Of a DNA stretch of 64,000 nucleotides, positions 35,129 through 43,671 are shown one piece after another. How positions within the stretch are numbered: the stretch's first letter is position 1; every line of letters starts with the position of its first letter. Below the pieces are notes generated by a model. It was given only the letters and a program-made list of their open reading frames with translations. It had not been told where the DNA came from and searched no databases. The DNA lies in assembly GCA_035486355.1 (NCBI GenBank), contig DATHNE010000071.1, positions 1 to 64,000 of the forward strand, written 5' to 3'. A program made the translations under genes and the position numbers. The DNA comes from Palsa-883 sp035486355 (GTDB lineage Bacteria; Pseudomonadota; Alphaproteobacteria; Acetobacterales; Acetobacteraceae).

Positions 35129-35644
35129 ATGCATGCGCTATCGCCACGGCTCGCTAACGTATTTCCCATTGGAGCTGCCCTGGCTGTCTTGAGTTGGTCG
35201 CTCGCCACGCCGGCGCAAGCGGACCTGCTGGTACGTCATGACCTTCCGTATGCGATGGCGTTGACCATCGCGCAGACCGCCGTCGAGAGCTGTGCGGCGA
35301 AGGGGTATGCGGAATCGGCCGTGGTCGTGGATCGCGACGGCGAGACCATCGTGGCGATCCGCGGCGACAATGCGCAGCCGTATACGCTGGAGAACGCGCG
35401 ACGCAAGGCATACACCGCGGTGAACTTTCGGATTCCGACGGCGGAGTACGCCAAGCGCTTTGCCGACAACAATCCGGTCGTGCGCCAGCAAGTGACGCTG
35501 CCGAACATCATCGCCATCCCTGGCGGGCTACCCATCAAGGTTGGCACGGAAGTCATCGGCGGTGCCGGCGCCTCGGGCTCGCCTGGGGTGGACGAGCCGT
35601 GCGTGCAGGCCGGCCTGGACAAGATCGTCGACCAGCTCAAGTAA
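35129..35644 (+). CDS. Exported GlcG/HbpS-like heme-binding-domain protein
   Basis: A 171-residue exported protein with a signal peptide (about 1-32, ending AQA) and a GlcG/HbpS (DUF336) domain. Typical segments are LTIAQTAVESCAAKGY, SAVVVDRDGETIVAIRGDNA, ARRKAYTAVNF and IPGGLPIKVGTEVIGGAGAS. Relatives include the extracellular heme-binding HbpS of Streptomyces and many periplasmic proteins of unknown role. ATG 35129 has GGAGG seven bases upstream. No heme transport gene lies next to it. Function beyond the fold is inference. Confidence 0.82.
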   Translation: MHALSPRLANVFPIGAALAVLSWSLATPAQADLLVRHDLPYAMALTIAQTAVESCAAKGYAESAVVVDRDGETIVAIRGDNAQPYTLENARRKAYTAVNFRIPTAEYAKRFADNNPVVRQQVTLPNIIAIPGGLPIKVGTEVIGGAGASGSPGVDEPCVQAGLDKIVDQLK

Positions 35645-35849
35645 ATTGACGCGGGCAGTGGAGTGCACCGTCCACTCGACGGTGGGTCGCGTGCTGACCG
35701 GATGGACCACACGTACCACGTCTGGCATCGCGCGCCTTGGCCTCGTGCCGGCGATCTGCGCGCAGCCGTTGAAACGCGGATGGCCGGCACAAGGCCAGCC
35801 ATAACGGTTAACGTAGCAGGGTTATTGGATCGGAGGTCGTCGAAAGGAC
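35645..35849. other. Intergenic region with an inverted-repeat element
   Basis: About 200 bases between convergent genes. Its main content is the repeat at 35738-35797. No gene was found. Confidence 0.45.
35738..35797. repeat. Inverted-repeat element downstream of rplQ
   Basis: Arms at 35738-35760 and 35775-35797 (beginning TGGCCTCGTGCCGGCGAT and its near reverse complement) match at 20 of 23 positions. The motif style (GTGCCGGCxAT) resembles the elements at 60931-61013 and 32341-32363. Confidence 0.6.
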
Positions 35850-36272
35850 TTACGCCGCCTCGGCTTGCTCCGGCGCAGCCTGCTTCGGGCCACTGTCGAT
35901 GCCCTTCGCCGCTGGATCGCGATCCATCAACTCGATCACCGCCATGTCGGCCGCATCGCCATAGCGGATGCCCGCCTTCAGCACGCGGCAATAGCCGCCG
36001 GCGCGGCCCTTGTACCGCTCCGCCAGCGCACCGAACAGCTTGGCGACGATGGTGTCGTCACGCAGTTGCGCATAGGCCTGCCGCTTCGCGTGCATGCCGC
36101 CACGCTTGCCCAGCGTGATCAGCTTCTCCGCCACTGGGCGCAGTTCCTTTGCCTTCGGCAGCGTGGTGGTGATCTGCTCGTGCTTCAGCAGCGCCACAGC
36201 CATGTTGCGGAACATCGCCTCGCGATGGGTGGATGTGACGCTCAGCTTGCGCCCGGCTACCCCGTGTCGCAT
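35850..36272 (-). CDS. rplQ: 50S ribosomal protein L17
   Basis: A 140-residue large-subunit ribosomal protein that sits near the peptide exit. MRHGVAGRKLSVTSTHREAM at the N-terminus and the KRGGMHAKRQAYAQL and YCRVLKAGIRYGDAADMAVIEL blocks are diagnostic. A short Glu/Ala-rich tail ends the protein. It follows rpoA by 14 bases as the last gene of the operon. Confidence 0.97.
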   Translation of the reverse strand: MRHGVAGRKLSVTSTHREAMFRNMAVALLKHEQITTTLPKAKELRPVAEKLITLGKRGGMHAKRQAYAQLRDDTIVAKLFGALAERYKGRAGGYCRVLKAGIRYGDAADMAVIELMDRDPAAKGIDSGPKQAAPEQAEAA

Positions 36273-36286
36273 CGTTCAGTCCCCTA

Positions 36287-37318
36287 TCAGAACGGCTCTT
36301 CGAGCCGCTTGGCCATATCCTCGATATTCTCCGGCGGCCAACCCGACACACTCATGCCGAGCGACAACCCCATCGAGGTCAGCACTTCCTTGATCTCGTT
36401 CAGCGACTTGCGGCCGAAGTTCGGCGTGCGCAACATTTCCTGCTCGGACTTTTGCACCAGGTCGCCGATGTAGACAATATTGTCATTCTTCAGGCAGTTC
36501 GCCGACCGCACCGACAGCTCCAGCTCGTCGACCTTGCGCAGCAGGTTGCGGTTGAACGGCAGGTTGTCTTCCGGCTCCTCGGCACGGATCTGCTGCGGTT
36601 CCTCGAAGTTGATGAAGAGCTGGAGCTGATCCTGCAGGATGCGCGCGGCGAGGGCGACCGAGTCTTCCGGTGTCACCGCGCCGTTGGTTTCGACCGTCAG
36701 CAGCAGCTTGTCGTAGTCGGTCACCTGACCCACGCGGGTCGGTTCCACCTTGTACGACACGCGGCGCACCGGGCTGTAGATGCTGTCGACCGGGATCAGG
36801 CCAATCGGCGCATCTTCCGGCCGGTTGGCCGCCGCGGCGACGTAGCCCTTGCCCAGGTTGACCGTGAACTCCATGCCCAGCTTCACGCCATCGTCCAACG
36901 TGCACAGCACCAGCTCGGGGTTCATGATCTCGATGTCGTGGCCGGCCTGGATCTGACCGGCACGCACCTCGCCTGGACCCGTGGCGGTCAGCACCATCCG
37001 CTTCGGGCCTTCGCCATGCATCCGCAGCGCGAGCTGCTTGATGTTCAGCACGATATCGGTGACGTCCTCGCGCACGCCGGGGATGCTGCTGAACTCATGC
37101 AGCACGCCGTCGATCTGCACCGCGGTGACCGCGGCACCCTGCAGGGACGACAGCAAGATGCGCCGGATTGCGTTGCCCAGCGTCATGCCGAAGCCGCGCT
37201 CCAGCGGTTCAGCGACAACGGTGGCAATGCGCGCCGGATCGGCGCCGGGCTCGAACTCGAGCTTTTCCGGCTTAATCAGCGACTGCCAGTTCCGTTGGAT
37301 GACCAGAGTCTGTCTCAT
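36287..37318 (-). CDS. rpoA: RNA polymerase alpha subunit
   Basis: A 343-residue subunit that nucleates core RNA polymerase assembly and contacts activators and UP elements. The N-terminal dimerisation domain covers about 1-240 (EPLERGFGMTLGNAIRRILL) and the C-terminal domain about 265-325 (RSANCLKNDNIVYIGDLVQK, then NFGRKSLNEIKEVL). Length is typical for Alphaproteobacteria. Flanked by rpsK and rplQ in the conserved order. Confidence 0.98.
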   Translation of the reverse strand: MRQTLVIQRNWQSLIKPEKLEFEPGADPARIATVVAEPLERGFGMTLGNAIRRILLSSLQGAAVTAVQIDGVLHEFSSIPGVREDVTDIVLNIKQLALRMHGEGPKRMVLTATGPGEVRAGQIQAGHDIEIMNPELVLCTLDDGVKLGMEFTVNLGKGYVAAAANRPEDAPIGLIPVDSIYSPVRRVSYKVEPTRVGQVTDYDKLLLTVETNGAVTPEDSVALAARILQDQLQLFINFEEPQQIRAEEPEDNLPFNRNLLRKVDELELSVRSANCLKNDNIVYIGDLVQKSEQEMLRTPNFGRKSLNEIKEVLTSMGLSLGMSVSGWPPENIEDMAKRLEEPF

Positions 37319-37388
37319 GCACCCATACCTTGTTGCGCCGGTGGCGGCCCGAAGGCCGCGCGACCGACTGGAAAAACCAACCGCCCGA

Positions 37389-37784
37389 TCAGACCCGCCG
37401 GCGCTTGCGCGGCCGGCAGCCGTTGTGCGGGATCGGCGTCATGTCGCGGATGGCGGTGATGGCGAAACCGACCGCCTGCAGCGCCCGCAAGGCGCTTTCG
37501 CGGCCAGATCCGGGGCCGCTCACCTCGATCTCGAGCGTCTCCATCCCGTGCTCGCGGGCCTTCTTGCCGGCATCCTCGGCCGCGACCTGCGCAGCATAGG
37601 GGGTCGACTTGCGGCTGCCCTTGAAGCCCTGGCTGCCCGAGGACGACCAGGCGATCGCGTTGCCCTGCGCGTCGGTGATGGTGATCACCGTATTGTTGAA
37701 CGTCGCCGCCACGTGGGCGACGCCGGAAGTGATATTCTTGCGTTCCTTGCGGCGGGGACGCGCGGCGGTGGCGGGTTTCGCCAT
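37389..37784 (-). CDS. rpsK: 30S ribosomal protein S11
   Basis: A 131-residue small-subunit protein of the platform. A basic, low-complexity N-terminus is followed by the conserved core (NNTVITITDAQGNAIAWSSSG, then TPYAAQVAAEDA) and the C-terminal IRDMTPIPHNGCRPRKRRRV. It lies between rpsM and rpoA. Confidence 0.98.
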   Translation of the reverse strand: MAKPATAARPRRKERKNITSGVAHVAATFNNTVITITDAQGNAIAWSSSGSQGFKGSRKSTPYAAQVAAEDAGKKAREHGMETLEIEVSGPGSGRESALRALQAVGFAITAIRDMTPIPHNGCRPRKRRRV

Positions 37785-37857
37785 GTGGTTTGGTATCCTG
37801 TTCCGTGTCTCTGATCGCGGCGTGATATCGGGCTAAACGGGGAGGGCGGCGGCCGTC

Positions 37858-38235
37858 CTACTTGGTCACCTTCTTCTTGCCGGCAATGGCGACCGCCTTG
37901 CCCTTACGGGTGCGGGCGTTGGTGTGGGTGCGCTGGCCGCGCACCGGCAGCCCCTTGCGGTGACGCAGGCCGCGGTAGCAGCCCAGGTCCATTAGGCGCT
38001 TGATATTCATGGCGACTTCACGCCGCAGGTCGCCTTCGACCTGATATTCCCGGTCGATCAGCTCGCGGATGCGCAGCACCTCGTCGTCCGAGAGCTGGTT
38101 CACGCGGCGGTCGTCCGGAATGGACAGCTTGGTGCAGATGTCGGACGCCTTGGTCGGGCCGATGCCATAGATATAGCGCAGCCCAATGATGACGCGTTTG
38201 TTGGTGGGGATGTTCACGCCGGCAATGCGAGCCAC
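37858..38235 (-). CDS. rpsM: 30S ribosomal protein S13
   Basis: A 125-residue head protein of the small subunit that contacts P-site tRNA and the large subunit. MARIAGVNIPTNKRV, IYGIGPTKASDIC and LPVRGQRTHTNARTRKG are diagnostic. The start codon is GTG at 38235, with AGGAG seven bases upstream. It is the first gene of the operon with rpsK, rpoA and rplQ; secY, adk and rpmJ, often found upstream of it, are not here. Confidence 0.98.
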   Translation of the reverse strand: MARIAGVNIPTNKRVIIGLRYIYGIGPTKASDICTKLSIPDDRRVNQLSDDEVLRIRELIDREYQVEGDLRREVAMNIKRLMDLGCYRGLRHRKGLPVRGQRTHTNARTRKGKAVAIAGKKKVTK

Positions 38236-38974
38236 GGGCTAACTCCTGTCGGCCCGGGGCTGTGGGGCCACCGGGCGGTCGATACCCCGAAGGGTGAGGT
38301 TATGCGCAAGCGCCGCCGGGCCCGCTGGGGGCCGCGTCGGAGGCGCGGAATATACTTCCGGCAGTTGGGGAGTCAACGCGGCACAGTCAATTCTTCGCGA
38401 GTCGCCGTTCGCGGTGCCGGAATAACCAAGTTCCGGGGTTTTCCGGCCCAGGTCAAGCGAAACCGGACGTGCTCCCGCTCCCTGCGCCCTGACGCGACCC
38501 GCTTTGGCACCGGGCGCGACGCGGACCAGCGAGAGCCTCTCGGGCCGCCACCCAAACCTTTCAGGCCGCCAAGCGCCATCTGACCGTCGGGTCTGTCGCG
38601 GCGTTCAGACGCCGCGGATACGCCATCGTGTCGGCAATCGATTTCAAGCGTTGCCATGCCGCAGTGGGGCGAGTGAGCCCGGGCGCGGCCATTGCTCCAG
38701 TGCCAGACTGACCGGGCGTCGCGCGCGACCGCCCACCAACCGTCGCGCAACGCCGGATGATCCGCCGGGATGCCCAGCGCCTCGGTGCCCGATCGCAGCG
38801 TGGTCCGCAGCGACCATCACGCCGGGCTGACGACCATTCTCCAGCCAGGGCCGCGTCTCATTCGGTCATCAACGTGCATCTGTGGGACAGCCATGCCTTG
38901 GCCGGCGCGGCGCGATTTCGCACGGCCGTCTCTGCTCCGCGGCTTCTGCCGCGACAGGAGGGGACCCGGGTCGG
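38236..38974. other. 739-base gene-poor region upstream of rpsM
   Basis: No intact gene is supported. The rpsM operon promoter sits at 38349-38376. Further right, the minus strand reads EALGIPADHPALRDGWWAVA, then RDARSVWHWSNGRA and MATLEIDC, around 38630-38790. This resembles the C-terminal tail of large surface proteins of this group, so it may be a gene remnant; frames around it are broken. The rest is featureless. Confidence 0.4.
38349..38376 (-). promoter_or_regulatory. Strong sigma70-type promoter for the rpsM operon
   Basis: On the minus strand TTGACT (38376-38371) and TATATT (38354-38349) are separated by 16 bases. A second TTGACT occurs just upstream. A start near 38342 would leave a leader of about 105 bases before rpsM, with room for a ribosomal-protein control site. 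Confidence 0.6.
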
Positions 38975-41080
38975 TTACGGCTTGCCGGGCTTGGCCTCGC
39001 GGAAGGCGGTACCGGTCTCGGCCAGGTGGCGTAGCAGGGCGCTCGGCGCCCAGCGCTCGCCATACTGCTGATGCCATGCCGCGATCTGGTTGTAGACGTC
39101 CCGCACGCCGATCCCGTCGGCCCAGAACATCAGCCCGCCACGGTACCGCGGGAAGCCGAAACCGTGCAGCCACATCACGTCGATGTCGCTGGCACGGTAG
39201 GCGATGCCCTCCTCCAGGATCTTGCAGGCCTCGTTCACCGAGGAGAACAGCAGCCGACGCAGGATCTCCTGGTCGGTGAAACTGCGCTGGGGCACGCCGA
39301 GTTCAGACGCGACCTGCTGGATGATCGCCGCGACTTCGGGAGCGGGGTGCGGGGTGCGGTCGCCCTGGTCGTAGCGGTACCAGCCGGCGCCGGTCTTCTG
39401 GCCGAAGCGACCCATTTCGACGAGTTTGTCCGCGATCGGCAGCTTCCGGTAAGCCGGGTTGGCGGCGGCGCGGCGCTTGCGGCCCTCGGCGCTGATGTCG
39501 AGGCCAGCGAGGTCGCCGACCGCGAACGGGCCCATCGGATAGCCGAAATCAATCATCACCTTGTCGACCTGCTCGGGCAGGCAGCCTTCCTCCAGCAGGA
39601 TGACCATTTCGCTGTTGAACGGCGCGCGCGAGCGGTTGGCGAGGAAGCCGTCACAGTTGCCCGCCATCGCCGAGATCTTGCCGATCTTGCGGCCCAGCGC
39701 CATCGCGGTGGCGAGCGTTTCGGGGGACGCGGCGTTGGTGCGCACGACTTCCAGCAGCTTCATCACGTTGGCGGGTGAGAAGAAATGCGTGCCGGCGACC
39801 TTGTCGGGGCGCGACGTGGCCGTGGCGAGATCGTCGAGGTCGAGGGCGGAGCTGTTGGAGAACAGGAAGGCGTCCTTGTTCACAACACGGTCGAGGTCCG
39901 CGAAGACCGGCTTCTTCACGTCCATGCGCTCGAACACGGCCTCGATGACGACGTCGCTGTCCGCGATGTCGTCGTAGCCGGCAACGGGATGGATGCGTGC
40001 GAGGCGGTGTTCCATCTCGTCTTGCGCCAGGCTGCCGCGCTTCACGGACGTCGCATAGTTGGACCGGATGCGGTCCATTCCACGATTCAGGGCCGCTTCC
40101 GTTGAGTCCATGATCTTCACGTCGTAGCCGAAATCGGCGAAGGCCATGGCGATGCCGCCACCCATGGTACCCGCGCCGATCACCGCCGGTGCGTGGACAT
40201 CGCGCGGCTTCACGTTGGCCGGCACATCGGGCAGCTTCGCCACTTCACGTTCCGCGAAGAACGCATAGCGCAACGCACGCGCTTCATCCGAATTTTCCAG
40301 CTCCTGGAACAATTCAGATTCGCGACGAATCCCTTCGTCGAACGACAGCGTGGTCGCGGCTTCGACCGCGGCGATGCAATTGTATGGCGCCCTTTGATTG
40401 CGGGCGCGACGAGCGATCGACTTGCGCATCGCATCGAACACCGACGGGTCGGCAGACACGGTCTTGTCGCGGATGCGCGGCAGCGGACGAGTATCGGCAA
40501 TCTTGCGCGCGTAGGCGACGGCTCCACTGCGCAGGTCGGCGCCCTCCGCCAGCACCGCGTCGACAATGCCGAGCTTCAGCGCCTCCGGCGCGGGCACATG
40601 ACGGCCCGAGACGATCATGTCGAGCGCAGCCTGCGCGCCGATCAGCCGCGGCAGGCGTTGCGTGCCGCCACCACCGGGCAGGATGCCGATCTGCACCTCC
40701 GGCAATCCAACCTTCGCGCTGGGGACCGCAATGCGATAGTGGCAGGCGAGTGCGTTCTCCAGCCCGCCCCCCAGCGCATAGCCGTGAATCGCCGCAACGA
40801 CGGGCTTCGCACTGGCGTCGAGCTTGTCATAGGTACGCTCGCCGATCGCCAGGCGCTTGCGGCCAGTGCCGAAGCCGCGGATGTCGGCGCCGGCGATGAA
40901 GCTGCGGCCATCGCCCATCAACACCATCACCTTGATCGCGGGATCTGCATTGCCCTGCGCAAGGCACGCGATGATGCCTTCCGACACACCCGGCCCCAGC
41001 GCGTTCACGGGCGGATAATTGACAATGATAATGCCGATATCACCGTCCGTCTCCAGGCGAACGACTTGGGACTCTGACAT
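38975..41080 (-). CDS. Bifunctional enoyl-CoA hydratase / 3-hydroxyacyl-CoA dehydrogenase
   Basis: A 701-residue FadB/FadJ-like beta-oxidation enzyme. The N-terminal crotonase domain (about 1-190) has GADIRGFG for the oxyanion hole and two glutamates, in GGGLENALACHYRIA and VGLPEVQIG, for hydration. The dehydrogenase part starts near 298 with the NAD site VIGAGTMGGGIAMAFADFGY and has AGTHFFSPANVMKLLEVV, followed by C-terminal 3HCDH domains. It hydrates trans-2-enoyl-CoA and oxidises the 3-hydroxyacyl-CoA. No thiolase or acyl-CoA dehydrogenase lies next to it. Confidence 0.9.
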   Translation of the reverse strand: MSESQVVRLETDGDIGIIIVNYPPVNALGPGVSEGIIACLAQGNADPAIKVMVLMGDGRSFIAGADIRGFGTGRKRLAIGERTYDKLDASAKPVVAAIHGYALGGGLENALACHYRIAVPSAKVGLPEVQIGILPGGGGTQRLPRLIGAQAALDMIVSGRHVPAPEALKLGIVDAVLAEGADLRSGAVAYARKIADTRPLPRIRDKTVSADPSVFDAMRKSIARRARNQRAPYNCIAAVEAATTLSFDEGIRRESELFQELENSDEARALRYAFFAEREVAKLPDVPANVKPRDVHAPAVIGAGTMGGGIAMAFADFGYDVKIMDSTEAALNRGMDRIRSNYATSVKRGSLAQDEMEHRLARIHPVAGYDDIADSDVVIEAVFERMDVKKPVFADLDRVVNKDAFLFSNSSALDLDDLATATSRPDKVAGTHFFSPANVMKLLEVVRTNAASPETLATAMALGRKIGKISAMAGNCDGFLANRSRAPFNSEMVILLEEGCLPEQVDKVMIDFGYPMGPFAVGDLAGLDISAEGRKRRAAANPAYRKLPIADKLVEMGRFGQKTGAGWYRYDQGDRTPHPAPEVAAIIQQVASELGVPQRSFTDQEILRRLLFSSVNEACKILEEGIAYRASDIDVMWLHGFGFPRYRGGLMFWADGIGVRDVYNQIAAWHQQYGERWAPSALLRHLAETGTAFREAKPGKP

Positions 41081-41184
41081 GGCACGGTTTCCTCGTGTGT
41101 TTGTGATGAAAGCTAGGCGCGGATCGCGGCCGCCGTCTACCCGCGGCGCTGGACATCAGCGCAACGCGACCGCATCCTCAGTCC

Positions 41185-42000
41185 ATGCTAAATCAAGATG
41201 CCACGCGCGCATGGAATGACCTGAGCCTGCTGCTGCCGTTGATCGTTACCAATGCCCTGCATCTGCTGGCGGCGGTCGGCATTCTGATCATCGGCTACTG
41301 GATCGCCGGCCGCACGCAGCGACTGGTGGTGAACTCTCTCGGCCGCACGCGTCACATGGACGAGATGTTGCCGGCCTTCTTCGGCCACATCATCCGCTAT
41401 TTCATCCTCACCATCACCGTGCTCGCCGTGCTCTCCCAGTTCGGCATCCAGACCACGAGCCTGGTCGCCGTGCTTGGCGCCGCCGGCCTGGCTGTCGGCC
41501 TGGCATTGCAAGGCACGCTGTCACACCTCGCGGCCGGCGTGATGCTGCTGATCTTCCGACCCTTCCGGATCGGACATCATGTGCTGGTCGGTGGTGTGGA
41601 TGGCACCGTGCGAGAACTGTCGCTGTTCTGGACCGAGGTGGTGACGGCGGACAACGTGCAGGTGATCATCCCGAATGGCAGCGTGTGGGGCCAGCCGATC
41701 CGCAATTTCAGCATCTATCCGCAGCCGGTTCCGACGACATCGGTGCGCTTCCGGTTGCCCGATGGCGATCTGCGTGCCACGCGAGACAAAATCCTGACCA
41801 TGCTGCAGGGAATGCCGAACGTGTTGGAAGATCCAGCGCCCAGCGTGTACTTCGACCGCAATGGGACGGACAATGCGCTGGAGGTGGTGGTGACATTCGC
41901 GCCCGAAGGCGGGGCGGGAGCCAGTGCCGTCGTGAAGAGTGACGTCGTGCAGGCCATGCATGATGCGTTTGAGACCACGGCGACGGCGCAATCCAGCTAG
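41185..42000 (+). CDS. MscS-family mechanosensitive channel
   Basis: A 271-residue small-conductance mechanosensitive channel. Three membrane segments cover about 15-115; the pore-lining helix is Ala/Gly-rich (AVLGAAGLAVGLALQGTLSH). The beta domain follows with RPFRIGHHVLVGGVDGTV and ADNVQVIIPNGSVWGQPIRN, then a C-terminal alpha/beta domain. It opens under membrane tension to release solutes. Its TAG stop overlaps the convergent flavodoxin-like gene within a CTAG. Confidence 0.9.
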   Translation: MLNQDATRAWNDLSLLLPLIVTNALHLLAAVGILIIGYWIAGRTQRLVVNSLGRTRHMDEMLPAFFGHIIRYFILTITVLAVLSQFGIQTTSLVAVLGAAGLAVGLALQGTLSHLAAGVMLLIFRPFRIGHHVLVGGVDGTVRELSLFWTEVVTADNVQVIIPNGSVWGQPIRNFSIYPQPVPTTSVRFRLPDGDLRATRDKILTMLQGMPNVLEDPAPSVYFDRNGTDNALEVVVTFAPEGGAGASAVVKSDVVQAMHDAFETTATAQSS

Positions 42001-42488
42001 AAAACCCCGCTCGCCAGCCCCGCTGAGAGCGTCGCGCCGACTTCCGCGCAACGGACGCGATCGGCCGCGCCGATTTGTTTCGGGGCCAGGATCGTCTCCG
42101 GCGTCTGCGCGTGCGTGCATGCGATCACCGGCTCGGCCACCTGCCGCAGTCGCCAGCCAGTGGCAATGCGCGTGACCTGGCGCACCGCGTTGGTACCATC
42201 GCTGCCGGCCGAGATCAGCAGCGCGTAGGGCCGGCCATTGATCCGGTCCAGCACCGGATAATAGGTGCGGTCGAAGAATTCCTTCATCGCGCCCGCCAGG
42301 GCCGCGAGATTCTCCGGCGCGGCAAAGATATAGCCGTCGGCGTCCAATACATCCTGCGCAGTGGCGTCGGTTGCGGACAGCAGGCGTGCCTGCACATCGG
42401 GTTCAGCGCGTGCGGCCTGGGCCGCAGCCTCGGCCATCTGTCGCGCGCCACCAGTGCGGGAATGCACGACGATCAGCAGCGTCTTCAT
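41997..42488 (-). CDS. Flavodoxin-like FMN-dependent reductase
   Basis: A 163-residue cytoplasmic protein with a flavodoxin fold. The FMN phosphate loop VVHSRTGGARQMAEA is at 7-21, AAPENLAALAGAMKEFFDRT holds the isoalloxazine loop, and ISAGSDGTNAV follows. It is probably an NAD(P)H:quinone or FMN reductase, or an electron carrier. It starts nine bases after an LLM oxidoreductase gene on the same strand, so the two may be co-transcribed; a redox partnership is only inference. Confidence 0.72.
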   Translation of the reverse strand: MKTLLIVVHSRTGGARQMAEAAAQAARAEPDVQARLLSATDATAQDVLDADGYIFAAPENLAALAGAMKEFFDRTYYPVLDRINGRPYALLISAGSDGTNAVRQVTRIATGWRLRQVAEPVIACTHAQTPETILAPKQIGAADRVRCAEVGATLSAGLASGVF

Positions 42489-42497
42489 CGTCGGCGG

Positions 42498-43538
42498 CTA
42501 CAGCACCGCCTCGGCCACGACGCGCATCGCCTCGATGCTGGCGCCCTTCAGGATCATCGTGCCGACAAAGTGATCCTTTGCCGCGTCTTGCCACACGGCC
42601 AGGCGTTCCTTGATCCGCTCGGCTGGACCCACCAGTGAGATCTCATCGATCAGCTTGTCCGGCACCGCGGCGGCGGCCTCGGCTTTCTTGCCGTCAAGAA
42701 ACAGGTCCTGGATCGCGATCGCCGCGCCCTCGTAGCCGAGCTTGATCGCCACGTCGTTGTAGTAGTTCTTCGACCGCGCCCCCATCCCGCCGATATACAG
42801 CGCGAGCTCCGGCCGGATCGCATCGCGGCACGCGGCGACGTCGGCACCGAGCTTCACGCGCACATACGGGGCGACGTCGAAGTTGGCCAAGGTCGCCGGA
42901 CGGCCGGCTTTCTTCATGCCAGACAGGATCGGATCCGAGACGATGTGCGGCTGCTCCGGTGAATAGAAGATCGGAAGTACGCCGTCGGCGCATTCGCCCG
43001 CGGTGCGCAGACCTGCCGGCGTGATGGAGGCGAGGTAGAACGGGATGGCGGGATTGCCGTGCGTGATGCTGCGCAAGGCACGACCGAGGCCGGTGGCGTC
43101 CGGGCCGTTGAAGGGGATCTCGTATTCCGCGCCGTGGAATTCCAGCGGCGCCTTGCGGTCCAGGATCTGGCGGATGATCGCAATGTATTCCTTCGTGCGC
43201 GTCATCGGTTTGCCGAAGCGCACGCCATGCCAGCCTTCCACCACCTGGGGGCCGGACACGCCGAGGCCGCACAGGAAGCGATTGTTCGACATCAGTTGCA
43301 GCGTCATCACCGTCATCGCGGCGCAGGCGGGCGTGCGCGCGGGGATCTGCATGATGCCGGTGCCGACTTTGAGTTTCGTGGTGCGCGCCAGCATCCAGGT
43401 GGCGGGAGTTACCGCGTCCGTGCCGTACGCCTCACCTGTCCAGGCCTGCGCGAAGCCGAGGTGTTCCGCTTCAAGCACGCGGTCCATGTCGAGTTTCGGT
43501 GAGGGTCCCGACATGTCGACGGTGATGCCGAGCTGCAT
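42498..43538 (-). CDS. LLM-class (F420-dependent type) oxidoreductase
   Basis: A 346-residue luciferase-like TIM-barrel protein. MQLGITVDMSGPSPKLD opens the first strand; LKVGTGIMQIPARTP, RFLCGLGVSGPQVVEGWHGV and PFYLASITPAGLRTAGECAD are typical of the actinobacterial F420-dependent subgroup. Such enzymes use F420H2 or F420 for hydride transfer to varied substrates; a few use FMN instead. The complete F420 pathway 2 kb away favours F420. The flavodoxin-like gene follows on the same strand. The substrate is unknown. Confidence 0.82.
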   Translation of the reverse strand: MQLGITVDMSGPSPKLDMDRVLEAEHLGFAQAWTGEAYGTDAVTPATWMLARTTKLKVGTGIMQIPARTPACAAMTVMTLQLMSNNRFLCGLGVSGPQVVEGWHGVRFGKPMTRTKEYIAIIRQILDRKAPLEFHGAEYEIPFNGPDATGLGRALRSITHGNPAIPFYLASITPAGLRTAGECADGVLPIFYSPEQPHIVSDPILSGMKKAGRPATLANFDVAPYVRVKLGADVAACRDAIRPELALYIGGMGARSKNYYNDVAIKLGYEGAAIAIQDLFLDGKKAEAAAAVPDKLIDEISLVGPAERIKERLAVWQDAAKDHFVGTMILKGASIEAMRVVAEAVL

Positions 43539-43555
43539 GGTGGTCCTGTTCAGTT

Positions 43556-43663
43556 GTCATCCCGAGGAGCAAAGCGACGAAACAATCTCGGGCCGGGTAG
43601 CGTTGTCGCGCGGTGCGCCGGTGGATCGAGATTGCTCTTCGTCGCTCCGCTCCTTACGATGAC
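43556..43663. repeat. Inverted-repeat element between two LLM genes
   Basis: Arms of about 35 bases (beginning GTCATCCCGAGGAGCAAAGC at the left and ending TCCTTACGATGAC at the right) are imperfectly complementary. The GCGACGAA and CAATCTCG blocks are conserved in both arms. It resembles the element at 15301-15393 in its GAGCxAAGCGACG/AATCTCG style. Confidence 0.55.
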
Positions 43664-43671
43664 CGTTCGGG

